A DNA stretch of 31,541 nt from Fusobacteriaceae bacterium (lineage in GTDB: Bacteria > Fusobacteriota > Fusobacteriia > Fusobacteriales > Fusobacteriaceae): positions 1 through 31,541 of the forward strand of contig JAFGUR010000276.1 in the NCBI GenBank assembly GCA_016938425.1, in the 5' to 3' direction. This document shows, in pieces, positions 7,499 through 15,326 of this stretch. The notes below the pieces were generated by a model. It was not told the DNA's origin, made no database searches, and was given only the letters and a program-made list of their open reading frames with translations. The position numbers and the translations under genes were made by a program. How positions within the stretch are numbered: the first letter of the stretch is position 1; every line of letters starts with the position of its first letter.

Positions 7499-9256
7499 TT
7501 ATCTTTTCAAATTAATTAATTCATTCAATATTGTATCTGCTGTAGATATTGTTTTAGAATTTGCTTGGAATCCTCTTTGAGCTATTATCATATCAGTGAA
7601 CTCTTGCCCTAAGTCTACATTTGACATTTCTAAAGCTCCAGCAACTACTTTACCTAATCCAGCTTGCCCAGGTTTTTGAATTACTGCCTCTCCAGAGTTA
7701 GATGTTTGTTTAAATAAACTTCCTCCAGCATTTTGTAATCCTTCTTGGTTTGTAAACTTAGCTAAAGCTATTCTTCCAATTATTTGTTGATATCCATTTG
7801 AATAGAACCCCATAATATCTCCAGTATCTGTTATATTATAAGTTTCTAATTCTCCCATACCATAACCATTTTGAGATTCAAGAGCCACTGTAGAATTTGC
7901 TGCAAATTGACTAACTCCACTAAAGTTAAGTGTTAATTCAACTGGTGCTGCTCCTTTTGCTGGTGGTGGTGCTGCTCCATTATCAGCAGGGTCAAACATT
8001 ACTTTCCCATCAAATTGTTTATTCATAATTTGACCAGGTTCCATTCCTTGACCTGCTGGTCCTCTATAACGAACTACACCATTAGAATCCATTACATAAT
8101 TACTTGCTGCATCTCCAAAAGTAACTGCTCCTGTTGCGTCTTTAACTCCACCTTCATAGTAAATTGTTGCTACTCCTTCTGGCATTGTTGTTGTATCATT
8201 AGGGTCTGCATATAAGTAATTCCCATTTAACTGCCCTCTTGCATCAAATGTCAAGAATCCTTTTCCATTATTTATTTTAGAACCATTTGCTACTCCTGCT
8301 TTCCACTCCCATATATTTTCTGCAACTTTTGTATATTTTACTGATGCTGTATGAGTGTTTCCTAGCGTATCGTATACTTCTGCTGAAGTTGTAACTAAGT
8401 TGTCTGAAACTTGAGCTGTTTTTCTATTACTCATATCTGCTAATTCAGAGAAAGTTATTTTCCCTGCAATTGGAGATTGAATTAATATTCCATTTGCATT
8501 TTGAATCGGAGTTGTTTCTTGAGGGAAAGATTTTTTAATATTTCCTTTATCATCCAATTGGAAAGCACCTTTTCCTGTTACTCCTTGTCCTTCTGCATTC
8601 CAATACCATTTATCATTAGTTGTATCATAATTAAATTTAATCGCTACATCTAATTTCCCACCAGTCACTGGATCTTTTACATTTAAAGTAATGTTACTTA
8701 TTCCTGCATTTTGATTTAAATTTCCACCAAAATTTACTGTATCAGTAGCTTTTCCCGGTAAAGTTGCCCCTACTTTTATTGCCAAAGGTCCTACTTCTGC
8801 ATCTGCAGCAATACCTTGACTACCATCTTCTTTAATCGTTGCTTGCCATCCTTGTACCTTTAAACCACTTGAATTAACTAAATTCCCATTTCCGTCTAAG
8901 TTAAAATTTCCTGCTCTTGAATACATTTTATTAGCACCTTCAGATACAACAAAAAAACCATTTCCATCAATTCTTAAATCTGTTTTTCTTCCTGTTGTTT
9001 GTTGTGCTCCTGACTCAAAGTTAGTATTTATTGAACTAACTTTTGTTCCAAGCCCAATGGTGGAAGGGTTAACCCCACCTTGCCCATCTACTGGCCCTCT
9101 AGCCCCTTTTACAGTTTGAGTCATTGTTTCTTCAAAATTTATAGATGTTTTTTTAAATCCTGTTGTATTTACATTTGCTATATTATTTCCAACCACATCT
9201 AATTTTGTTTGATGTGCTTTCATACCACTAATACTTGAATATAAAGAACCTAACAT
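7499..9256 (-). CDS. flgE: FlgE, flagellar hook protein
   Basis: FlgE builds the curved hook joining the basal body to the filament. The N-terminus MLGSLYSSISGMKAHQTKLD followed by VVGNNIANVNTTGFKK is the conserved rod/hook signature, and the C-terminus (NVDLGQEFTDMIIAQRGFQANSKTISTADTILNELINLKR region) is the matching coiled-coil end that packs with it. A FlgE/F/G core (DLRIDGNGFFVVSEG) lies near residues 82-96. At 585 residues it is longer than the roughly 400 of enteric FlgE; the extra length is in the surface-exposed middle, with Gly/Ala/Asn-rich loops. AGGAGG precedes the ATG. The hook set fliK-flgD-flgE is adjacent. The mRNA is flanked by hairpins on both sides. Confidence 0.95.
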   Translation of the reverse strand: MLGSLYSSISGMKAHQTKLDVVGNNIANVNTTGFKKTSINFEETMTQTVKGARGPVDGQGGVNPSTIGLGTKVSSINTNFESGAQQTTGRKTDLRIDGNGFFVVSEGANKMYSRAGNFNLDGNGNLVNSSGLKVQGWQATIKEDGSQGIAADAEVGPLAIKVGATLPGKATDTVNFGGNLNQNAGISNITLNVKDPVTGGKLDVAIKFNYDTTNDKWYWNAEGQGVTGKGAFQLDDKGNIKKSFPQETTPIQNANGILIQSPIAGKITFSELADMSNRKTAQVSDNLVTTSAEVYDTLGNTHTASVKYTKVAENIWEWKAGVANGSKINNGKGFLTFDARGQLNGNYLYADPNDTTTMPEGVATIYYEGGVKDATGAVTFGDAASNYVMDSNGVVRYRGPAGQGMEPGQIMNKQFDGKVMFDPADNGAAPPPAKGAAPVELTLNFSGVSQFAANSTVALESQNGYGMGELETYNITDTGDIMGFYSNGYQQIIGRIALAKFTNQEGLQNAGGSLFKQTSNSGEAVIQKPGQAGLGKVVAGALEMSNVDLGQEFTDMIIAQRGFQANSKTISTADTILNELINLKR

Positions 9257-9270
9257 GTTCTACCTCCTAT

Positions 9271-9319
9271 TTATCATTTCATTCGTTCCATGATAATAAG
9301 GCTCCCTTGCGGACCAGCC
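9271..9319 (-). promoter_or_regulatory. Two-hairpin leader upstream of flgE
   Basis: The 89-nt gap before flgE contains two adjacent stems on the transcribed strand. The first (9300-9319) reads GGCTGGTCCGCAAGGGAGCC: GGCU pairs AGCC, then an asymmetric internal loop, then CC/GG closed by a GCAA (GNRA-type) tetraloop. The second (9271-9296) pairs TTATCAT with ATGATAA across 12 nt and ends just before the flgE ribosome site. There is no U-tract. It does not match the c-di-GMP-I riboswitch consensus as I know it. A regulatory role is inferred only from structure and place. Confidence 0.35.
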
Positions 9320-9345
9320 CTATAGATAATGAATTAATCTAGATC

Positions 9346-9723
9346 TTAAACTAAAGTCATACTATCGATATTTGTAAAAATACTATCTTTTAAACTACTT
9401 TCGTCAACTACTGTTACAACTGTGTTATTTTTTATGCTCACTACATAAGCTCTATCTTTAGATAAAATAACAGAGTCTTGACAACCTTTATTTCTTAACT
9501 TTACAACACTCTCTTCAATTTTTTTCATTTCTTCTGAGTTAATAGTTATATTTCTACTTTCCATTCTTTTTTGTGCATGTGCAGAGAATTTTAATTTCTT
9601 TTCAGAATCTAAAATGTCTTCAAAATTTATTTCTGATTTCTTTTTATCAGAATCATTTCTGTGTTGAATGTCTGTATTTATAGCTACTTTATTAAAGTAT
9701 CCATTATTTATTATTCTCGCCAT
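9346..9723 (-). CDS. TIGR02530-type flagellar operon protein
   Basis: This 125-residue soluble protein matches the small uncharacterised family found in flagellar operons between flgD and flgE (TIGR02530 type). The diagnostic middle is LKFSAHAQKRMESRNITINSEE, similar to the family's FSKHAQERLEQRGI pattern, followed by RAYVVSIKNNTVVTVVD, similar to LVVSVKNRTVITA-D. The N-terminal 40 residues are polar and probably disordered. It has no membrane segment or signal peptide. Its function is not known; the constant link to flgD and flgE suggests a role in hook assembly. It starts 24 nt after flgD. Confidence 0.85.
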   Translation of the reverse strand: MARIINNGYFNKVAINTDIQHRNDSDKKKSEINFEDILDSEKKLKFSAHAQKRMESRNITINSEEMKKIEESVVKLRNKGCQDSVILSKDRAYVVSIKNNTVVTVVDESSLKDSIFTNIDSMTLV

Positions 9724-9747
9724 TGCAAATCACCTCCTCAATAAGTT

Positions 9748-10230
9748 TTACACCTCATTGCTAGGGAGTACTTTGTATTCTTTTTTGGCTACTTCTGTCT
9801 CAGATAAAGAAATTACTGAACCTAGTTTATATTCTAAATCTTTTCCTTCTTCTACCCTGACTTTTACCATAACCTCGCCATCTTTTAAAGAAGTACCTAT
9901 GATTTTTCCAGATATCTCTTGACTTCCATCTTGAATTGTTGCATATTTCCCTATTACTTGTGCTGAGTTTGCTAAACTATTCATAACTAATACTCTTGAT
10001 AAATCTTGAAATGATTTATTTAAATTAGTTGTTTGTTCCAGAGAAGAAAAATTAGCCATTTGAGCAATTGATTCTGTATTACTTGTTGGTTCTAATGGAT
10101 CTTGACTTTTCATTTGTTGCATTAACAGCTTAACAAAATCATCTTTTCCTAAATTTGAACCATCTTTAGTATTTTCTGCGGAATTATAACTTTTAATATC
10201 GTTTAGACCTAGATTATTATTTACATACAT
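9748..10230 (-). CDS. flgD: FlgD, hook-capping scaffold protein
   Basis: FlgD caps the growing hook and is needed to polymerise FlgE. The 160-residue protein has the conserved N-terminal segment LGKDDFVKLLMQQMKSQDPL followed by EPTSNTESIAQMANFSSLEQTTNLN, which is the defining FlgD block (D-F-L-x-L-L-x-x-Q-L-x-x-Q-D-P-L). The C-terminal part (about 95-150) is beta-rich and matches the short FlgD form of Firmicutes, without the larger enteric C-terminal domain. It lies 14 nt downstream of fliK and before the hook gene, as in Bacillus (where flgD is also called ylxG). Confidence 0.94.
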   Translation of the reverse strand: MYVNNNLGLNDIKSYNSAENTKDGSNLGKDDFVKLLMQQMKSQDPLEPTSNTESIAQMANFSSLEQTTNLNKSFQDLSRVLVMNSLANSAQVIGKYATIQDGSQEISGKIIGTSLKDGEVMVKVRVEEGKDLEYKLGSVISLSETEVAKKEYKVLPSNEV

Positions 10231-10244
10231 AATTCATTATCCTC

Positions 10245-11645
10245 CTATATCACAATATCTACCCGTGAATCGCTTTTAGTTTCTTTAATTTTGCTATTAT
10301 TATCTAAGGCTTCTAGTTTTGATGAATAATTTATTTTTTCATCTTTTGAAATTCCCTTTTTCTCATATACAAAAGGTTTTCTTGTTTCTTTATGTCCACC
10401 TGTTGAAACAAATACATTAATTTCTGCTCCTTGAAACCCTTTATTTTCAAGTGCATTTCTTAAAGAATCAAATCTACTTTCTAATATTTCTTTAACTTTT
10501 TGATTTTCAACAACAAATTGAGCTTTCATTATATTGTTCTCAATTGTCATTTTAACTTCTACCTCCCCTAATTCTTCAGGTTGTAGCTTAATCTTCATTT
10601 CTTTTAATTGATTATTGTAGTTAATTTTAATTCCATTTTCTACTTGCTGCATAACTGCATCATAATTATTCAAATTATTTTCATAATTATTAGCTTTAAG
10701 TACATTTTCTTCCAAAGCTAACTTACTTTGAAAATCTTGAAAATGACTTAAAGTAGAATTGCCATTAACCTCTTTACTTTCGTTTTCTTCCCCTAATTCT
10801 GATTTTTTCAAAATAGTTAAGCTATTTTTCAACATCTCATCAGTTTTAGGATTTTCAGTCATTTTTTTCAAACCATAGCTTGAAAGGCTGGTTACTAATT
10901 TACTGTTTTCATTTCCTTGTTTCTCTTTCCCTTCAGCAACTACTTTGTTATCTGAAAATGCAAATTTCAAGTTATCTTTAGCTTCAATTTTAGACTTAAT
11001 CCCTAATTCATTTTCTGATTTTAATTTTCCAATTTGATTTTTTTGAAAAGAAATATTTTCTACTTTATTATTTAATGCAGGTACTTCTTTAACAAGTCCT
11101 TTTTGATTCTTTTGAACTTGATAATTTTCTGCATTTTTCAAAGTAGAATTTTTACCAATAATTGCTTGACTTTTAGAGCTACTATTGGGAATATTTTCTT
11201 TTCCTTTCAAATTTGAAATTTCAGGATTCATACTTTCTATTCTTTTGCCAAAGTCCTCTGCAGTTTTTAAGTTTTTAGTGCTTAAATTTAAATTTTGTAA
11301 ATTCTCTTTCCCTTTTTCTAAAGTTCCTGCATTCAAAACATTATTAGCTTTTGAATTATCCATTTGTACTGTTGGCTTTGCCACTTTAGAAACCGAACTA
11401 AAATTTCCTGCTTTTAAATTTTTAGCTTCTTCTGTCCTAATCTGAAATGCTTGTATTCCCATTCCATGTAAAGGAACTTTTTCAGTTAAATTTTGCTTTT
11501 TCTTTTCTTTTTGTACTTTAGTTTTTCCAAAAATCCCTGAAAAATCAGAAGTTTTCCCTATAACTTTTTTACTGCCTTTTGCTGGGGTTTCCCCCTTTTC
11601 AGATACTGTGATGGTAGCTGCCAAATTATTAAAGTTTGGCATCAT
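10245..11645 (-). CDS. fliK: FliK, hook-length control protein
   Basis: FliK measures hook length and triggers the FlhB export switch. The 466-residue protein has a long low-complexity N-terminal region (about 1-320) rich in Lys, Asn, Glu and Ser, as expected for the extended ruler part. The conserved C-terminal Flg_hook domain (about 325-420) includes MKIKLQPEELGEVEVKMTIE and NALENKGFQGAEINVFVS. The L-x-P-x-x-LG-x-V-x-V pattern is the family hallmark. It is the first gene of the operon: GGAGGTGA precedes a double ATG, and a sigma-28 type promoter lies about 30 nt upstream. The N-terminal half would not be recognised on sequence alone. Confidence 0.92.
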   Translation of the reverse strand: MMPNFNNLAATITVSEKGETPAKGSKKVIGKTSDFSGIFGKTKVQKEKKKQNLTEKVPLHGMGIQAFQIRTEEAKNLKAGNFSSVSKVAKPTVQMDNSKANNVLNAGTLEKGKENLQNLNLSTKNLKTAEDFGKRIESMNPEISNLKGKENIPNSSSKSQAIIGKNSTLKNAENYQVQKNQKGLVKEVPALNNKVENISFQKNQIGKLKSENELGIKSKIEAKDNLKFAFSDNKVVAEGKEKQGNENSKLVTSLSSYGLKKMTENPKTDEMLKNSLTILKKSELGEENESKEVNGNSTLSHFQDFQSKLALEENVLKANNYENNLNNYDAVMQQVENGIKINYNNQLKEMKIKLQPEELGEVEVKMTIENNIMKAQFVVENQKVKEILESRFDSLRNALENKGFQGAEINVFVSTGGHKETRKPFVYEKKGISKDEKINYSSKLEALDNNSKIKETKSDSRVDIVI

Positions 11646-11674
11646 TTTTATTCACCTCCATGCATCTCTTTAAT

Positions 11675-11701
11675 TTATCGGTTTTTTATCTAATAACTTT
11701 A
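11675..11701 (-). promoter_or_regulatory. Sigma-28 (FliA/SigD) type promoter of the flagellar operon
   Basis: On the minus strand TAAA (11698-11701) is followed after 16 nt by CCGATAA (11675-11681), close to the flagellar sigma consensus TAAA-N15-(G)CCGATAA. The -10 ends 29 nt before the fliK ATG and the leader contains only the ribosome site. This is the only such match I found next to a gene start. It implies that hook, stator, switch and export-gate genes are all at least partly sigma-28 driven. Confidence 0.75.
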
Positions 11702-11781
11702 AGTATATTTTAAATAAACTTAGTATTTTTTCAGGAGTCATTGATTTTTTTAATTGTAAATTAACTATAATTTAAATTAAG

Positions 11782-11810
11782 TAAAATAAAAAAGGCCTAT
11801 TCTGACCTTT
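11782..11810 (-). terminator. Terminator of the reductase gene, overlapping its stop codon
   Basis: On the minus strand AAAGGTC pairs with GGCCTTT (7 bp, one U-G pair) across a 6-nt loop that contains the TAG stop, followed by TTTATTTTA. It separates the reductase transcript from the fliK promoter about 80 nt further on. Confidence 0.75.
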
Positions 11811-12471
11811 CTCCTTGGTGTCCATGATTTTTATCTTTATAAAATCCTTCTACTTGAATATTTTCTTCATTAATATCTAATTTTTTAAAAATTTCATCTA
11901 CTCCCTCAATAAATCTTTTTGAACCACACATATAAAAATTGCTTTCTCTATTTCTTTCAATTATTTCTGTTATTCCAATTTCAAATTGTTCTGGTGTTAA
12001 TGCATTATATTTGTTAACTAAATTTTCTAATTCTTCTTTATATAAATAGTCCCCTCTTTGAATTTGAATTATTTCTACCTTCTCCTTTTCTAATTCTCCA
12101 TTTTTTATAATAGATCTAAAAGGAACAAGTCCAACACCTCCAGATAAAAAGATATGTTTACCTTTTTTCTCCCTATCTATTTTTAGCTTCCCAACAATTT
12201 TAAATAATGTTATTTCATCTCCTGCTTTCAAACTCATTAATTTAGTTTTAAAGAATGTTCCTGAGTCTACGTGCATTGTAAACATTAAGAAATCATCTTG
12301 TGGGGTAGATGCAAATGACATATCTCTAACTTCTCTTTGTTTACCCTCTTCAACTAACAAGTGACAAAATTGTCCAGCTTCAAAATCTAGTCCATCTCTT
12401 TTAAAATAAAATGAGTAAACATCTTCATATTCGTTTATTTTCTTTATAAATTCAATTTTTTTTACTATCAT
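11797..12471 (-). CDS. Ferredoxin reductase-like FAD/NAD(P)-binding protein
   Basis: This 224-residue protein belongs to the ferredoxin-NADP reductase superfamily. It has an N-terminal FAD-binding barrel (about 1-98) with RDMSFAST, the flavin-binding R-x-Y/F-S-type motif, then an NAD(P)-binding fold (about 100-215) with GGVGLVPFRSI and the terminal NFYMCGSKRF. It lacks a 2Fe-2S domain, a globin domain or any membrane segment, so it needs a separate electron partner, which is not identifiable here. The C-terminus is short and His/Gly-rich (KNHGHQGERSE). It stands alone: 127 nt separate it from bioC upstream, and its own terminator overlaps the stop. The physiological substrate cannot be told. 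Confidence 0.82.
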   Translation of the reverse strand: MIVKKIEFIKKINEYEDVYSFYFKRDGLDFEAGQFCHLLVEEGKQREVRDMSFASTPQDDFLMFTMHVDSGTFFKTKLMSLKAGDEITLFKIVGKLKIDREKKGKHIFLSGGVGLVPFRSIIKNGELEKEKVEIIQIQRGDYLYKEELENLVNKYNALTPEQFEIGITEIIERNRESNFYMCGSKRFIEGVDEIFKKLDINEENIQVEGFYKDKNHGHQGERSE

Positions 12472-12554
12472 ATATTTTTACCTCCAAAGTATTTTATACC
12501 TTTTTAGTATAGTATAGATTTTCAAAAAAATAAAGAACTTTTTTAATTATGACT

Positions 12555-12578
12555 AAAAAATAATCATTCTTAAAGAAT
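12555..12578 (-). terminator. Weak terminator after bioC
   Basis: On the minus strand ATTCT-TTA-AGAAT forms a small stem followed by GATTATTTTTT. It lies about 20 nt after the bioC stop and could end the hslU-to-bioC transcript. The stem is short and AT-only, so readthrough into the reductase gene is likely. Confidence 0.35.
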
Positions 12579-12598
12579 ATTCTTTATTTCAAAATCAT

Positions 12599-13333
12599 CT
12601 AAATTTTTACATAAGTTAAATAGTTTGAAGCTTTAATTTTCTTAAATTCTTCTAAGTATATCTTCTCAACTTTTTTCAATATATTGGGAGTTAAAGTTTT
12701 TCTATCTTTTAAGCTACTTTGTGCACCTATTTTTTTAATACTTTTTAAAAAATCAAATAAAGATTTAAACTCCTCAACAAAAATTTCTTCCTTCAATACA
12801 AATCCAACATTTGCCAATAAATTAATAGAATAGAAATTTTGAGAATATTTATAATCATTAGAAAATTTGTTAAAACTATAAGATAACTCTTTATAGGTCC
12901 CTTCTGAAAAAATAGAAAAATAAATATTCCCATTTTTTTTAACAAATCTTTTTAAATTTAAAAGAGACTTCCCCAAATCATTGAACCATTGAAAAGTAGC
13001 ATTTGACACTATTAAATCAAATTTTTTATTTGTAGAAAAATTCTCTGCATCATCAACAATATAATCTAATTGTTCTCCAAATTTACTTCTACAAGCTTCA
13101 ATCATATTTTCTGAAATGTCTAATAAAGTTATTTTTGCTAGAGGATATTTTTTTAATAATAGCTTAGTAAAAATACCTGTCCCTGCTCCTATCTCTAAAA
13201 TTTCAATTTCACCTGAAAGTATTGGTAAAAAATTTGCTAATTGATGTGCCATATGTTTTTGAACAATAGCATAATTATCATAACTTTCTGCACTTTTAGA
13301 GAAATTTTTTTTTACTGTTTCTTTCTTAATCAT
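12599..13333 (-). CDS. bioC: BioC, malonyl-ACP O-methyltransferase
   Basis: BioC methylates malonyl-ACP so that fatty acid synthesis can build the pimeloyl chain of biotin. The 244-residue class I SAM-dependent methyltransferase has the SAM loop ILEIGAGTGIFTKLLL (about 45-60), an acidic strand LLDIS, and the motif DLIVSNATFQWFNDL (about 104-118), in which the NATFQW stretch is characteristic of BioC-type enzymes. The N-terminal VKKNFSKSAESYDNYAIVQKHMA also fits BioC. It overlaps bioG by 8 nt, so the methyl transferase and the presumed methyl-ester esterase are coupled. No bioF, A, D or B is in the window. Confidence 0.9.
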   Translation of the reverse strand: MIKKETVKKNFSKSAESYDNYAIVQKHMAHQLANFLPILSGEIEILEIGAGTGIFTKLLLKKYPLAKITLLDISENMIEACRSKFGEQLDYIVDDAENFSTNKKFDLIVSNATFQWFNDLGKSLLNLKRFVKKNGNIYFSIFSEGTYKELSYSFNKFSNDYKYSQNFYSINLLANVGFVLKEEIFVEEFKSLFDFLKSIKKIGAQSSLKDRKTLTPNILKKVEKIYLEEFKKIKASNYLTYVKI

Positions 13334-13925
13334 TAATAATGCTCCTTACTAAGGCGCTTAATTCATCATTTTTATAAATAAAATTATGTCCTAAGTCGAA
13401 TTTGTAAATTTTCCCAAAACTTAAAAATTCAAAATTATTTTCTATAGGAATTATCTTATCCTTATTCCCCAAAATTATATGAACTTCTTTTACTTTTGAA
13501 AAATCAAGTTTATCTATTTTTTGATTTTTTAAAAATTTTAATCCTTCAATTAAAGAATCTGTATCCATTTGGCTAATCTCTTCATAATATTCTTCGTAAA
13601 ATTTTTCAGACAATTTTAAATCTGAAAAACAAAGATTATAAAATTCTTTCAAAGTTTTTTCTTTATTTCTTTTTAATCCTATAATCATTGAATTTATAAG
13701 TTTGGGATTATTTTGTTTTAAAAATTCAGTTGTTGGTGCCATCAAAATCAATTTATTTACTGAAGTATTTTTTATATAATCTAAAGCTTTTAAAGTCCCC
13801 ATAGACCAAGCGATTACATTTACTTCTTCACCTTGAAAAGGAATATCATAAAAAAAATCCTCTAATAATTCTTTAGCATAAAAAGATTTAAAAGAGGCCC
13901 AACCTGGGAATATTATAGTCTTCAT
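13326..13925 (-). CDS. bioG: BioG-type pimeloyl-ACP methyl ester esterase
   Basis: BioG removes the methyl group that BioC added, releasing pimeloyl-ACP for biotin synthesis. This 199-residue alpha/beta hydrolase fits the DUF452/BioG family in size and motifs: an N-terminal FPGWASFKSFY in place of the usual HGxG oxyanion region, nucleophile S41 in VIAWSMGT, probable acid D156 in LGNKDKII, and H180 in DLGHNFIYK. The gene overlaps the cupin gene upstream by 4 nt and bioC downstream by 8 nt. The BioC partner makes this function likely; without it the call would be an unspecified hydrolase. Confidence 0.87.
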   Translation of the reverse strand: MKTIIFPGWASFKSFYAKELLEDFFYDIPFQGEEVNVIAWSMGTLKALDYIKNTSVNKLILMAPTTEFLKQNNPKLINSMIIGLKRNKEKTLKEFYNLCFSDLKLSEKFYEEYYEEISQMDTDSLIEGLKFLKNQKIDKLDFSKVKEVHIILGNKDKIIPIENNFEFLSFGKIYKFDLGHNFIYKNDELSALVRSIIND

Positions 13926-14272
13926 TTTATATCAACTATAAAAGCAACAAATTTTAAAGGCGTGTCCCCAATATTTTTCAAAGCATGTCCTTGCCCTTTT
14001 CTTGTATATATTAAACTTCCTGCTTCTACCTTTTCTTCTATTCCATTATCATCAACTATTCCTTCTCCTTCAAGAATGAAATATATTTCTTCATCTACAA
14101 GATGTCTATGAAATCCAACTTCGCTATTAACTTGAAGTTCATTTACATAAAACCCTTTTAATGAATTTGAAAGTTCATGGGAATCAAGATATCTAAAACC
14201 TTCAATAATCCCTTTTCCTTCTCTTGGTTTTTCAGTTACAATTTTAGTTGTATATTCTTTTTTTATAACCAT
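13922..14272 (-). CDS. Cupin-domain protein
   Basis: This 116-residue protein is a single cupin barrel. The first motif shows G-x-H-x-H with H55 and H57 and a following E61 or E62 (GFHRHLVDEEIYFILEGEG); the second shows H96 in GQGHALKNIGDTPLKFVA. These are the usual metal ligands, so it probably binds a divalent metal. The substrate and reaction cannot be told from sequence; many such proteins are small-molecule binders or sugar isomerase-like. It lies between nadD and bioG, sharing ATGA with bioG. AGAGGTG precedes the ATG. Co-transcription with biotin and NAD genes does not by itself define a role. Confidence 0.85.
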   Translation of the reverse strand: MVIKKEYTTKIVTEKPREGKGIIEGFRYLDSHELSNSLKGFYVNELQVNSEVGFHRHLVDEEIYFILEGEGIVDDNGIEEKVEAGSLIYTRKGQGHALKNIGDTPLKFVAFIVDIK

Positions 14273-14282
14273 AATAGCACCT

Positions 14283-14846
14283 CTATTTATACAATTTATT
14301 ATTTTCTATATACTCTAACACTTTATCGTTTACTAAATATTTAATACTTTCATTCTTTTTAACTTTATTTCTTATAAAAGTAGCAGAAATATTAATTTTA
14401 GGGCTGTCAATTACTATAATATTCTCATTACTTGAAATAAAATCATAGCCATCTCTCCTATATACAATAAACTTACACAAACTAATCAACTCTTCATAAT
14501 TTTTCCATTTATGCAAATAATCTGCAGAATCTTCTCCAATTATTTCAAAAATTTCATCAGTTGGATAATTTTTTTTTAATTCTATAAGAGTATCATAAGT
14601 ATAATTTTTTTTATTTGAAAGTATTTCAATTTTAGATACCTCAAAGGAAGGATTATCTTCTATTGAAAGTTCTATCATTTTCAATCTATGTTCCCATGAA
14701 CTCAAAGAATTTTCTCTATGAGAAGGATTACCAACAGGAATAAAAATAATTTTATCTAAATTCATAAGTTCTTTAGTATACTCTGCAACAATTAAATGAC
14801 CTAAATGAATAGGATCAAAACTACCCCCAAAAATTCCCAAACGCAT
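14283..14846 (-). CDS. nadD: NadD, nicotinate-nucleotide adenylyltransferase
   Basis: NadD adenylates nicotinate mononucleotide to form deamido-NAD, the penultimate step of NAD synthesis. The 187 residues have the nucleotidyltransferase start GIFGGSFDPIHLGHL with H14 and H17, FIPVGNPSHRE, the segment YTYDTLIELKK, IIGEDSADYLHKW, and the C-terminal SATFIRNKVKK motif (the I-S-S/A-T-x-I-R element). Length is standard. It starts 1 nt after the PTS IIA stop. NadD is often beside yqeK or rsfS in other bacteria; neither is next to it here. Confidence 0.96.
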   Translation of the reverse strand: MRLGIFGGSFDPIHLGHLIVAEYTKELMNLDKIIFIPVGNPSHRENSLSSWEHRLKMIELSIEDNPSFEVSKIEILSNKKNYTYDTLIELKKNYPTDEIFEIIGEDSADYLHKWKNYEELISLCKFIVYRRDGYDFISSNENIIVIDSPKINISATFIRNKVKKNESIKYLVNDKVLEYIENNKLYK

Positions 14847-14847
14847 T

Positions 14848-15306
14848 CTATTCTCCTAATAAACTTAATAATTCTTCTTTCAAATCTTCTGTAGTTGAAG
14901 CAAGTATTAAGTTATCTCTATTTTCTTTTACTCTAAACCATCTTGAAATATCAGATAAAAGTTTTAAATACTCACTATTTTTAGACTTTGGACTTGCCAC
15001 TAAAACAATTATTTTTGGAATTTCACTGTCAGGTGTAAGATAGTCTTCAATAGGGTATTCCATTAATGCAATAGAAAAAATAATATCATTTATTTCTTCT
15101 ATCCTTGCATGTGGGACTGCAACTCCTCTACCTATTCCAGTTGTTCCCAAGCTTTCTCTTGCAAATATTTTTTCCCTTAAACTTTCTTTGTCATTAACAA
15201 GTTTAGTTTTTTCTGTAATTAAATTAATCATATAATTCAATACTTCTTCTTTATTCATTTTTTTATCAATTTTCAAAATTAAATTTTTATCTAAATATTT
15301 TAACAT
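14848..15306 (-). CDS. PTS EIIA (fructose/nitrogen type) domain protein
   Basis: This 152-residue protein is a free-standing EIIA domain of the fructose-mannitol/PtsN group. The active-site region is GIGRGVAVPHAR, with H66 as phosphoryl acceptor, followed by the conserved hydrophobic core and VLVASPKSKNSEYLKLLSDIS. No EIIB or EIIC gene is nearby, so a regulatory role like that of PtsN is more likely than sugar uptake, but this is inference. Helices in the first 45 residues match the family. AAGGAGAT precedes the ATG, and it follows the zinc-ribbon gene by 20 nt. The gene lies in a housekeeping operon with lpxK and nadD. Confidence 0.88.
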   Translation of the reverse strand: MLKYLDKNLILKIDKKMNKEEVLNYMINLITEKTKLVNDKESLREKIFARESLGTTGIGRGVAVPHARIEEINDIIFSIALMEYPIEDYLTPDSEIPKIIVLVASPKSKNSEYLKLLSDISRWFRVKENRDNLILASTTEDLKEELLSLLGE

Positions 15307-15326
15307 TTATATCTCCTTATTTAAAC

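Noticed and set aside
9257..9345. c-di-GMP riboswitch before flgE
   Set aside because: The position is tempting, but the conserved GEMM-type sequence blocks are absent. Only a GCAA tetraloop stem is shared, which is too generic.
12481..12540. Sigma-70 promoter before the reductase gene
   Set aside because: TATACT boxes exist, but no -35 at a fitting distance was found, so I did not list it as a feature.
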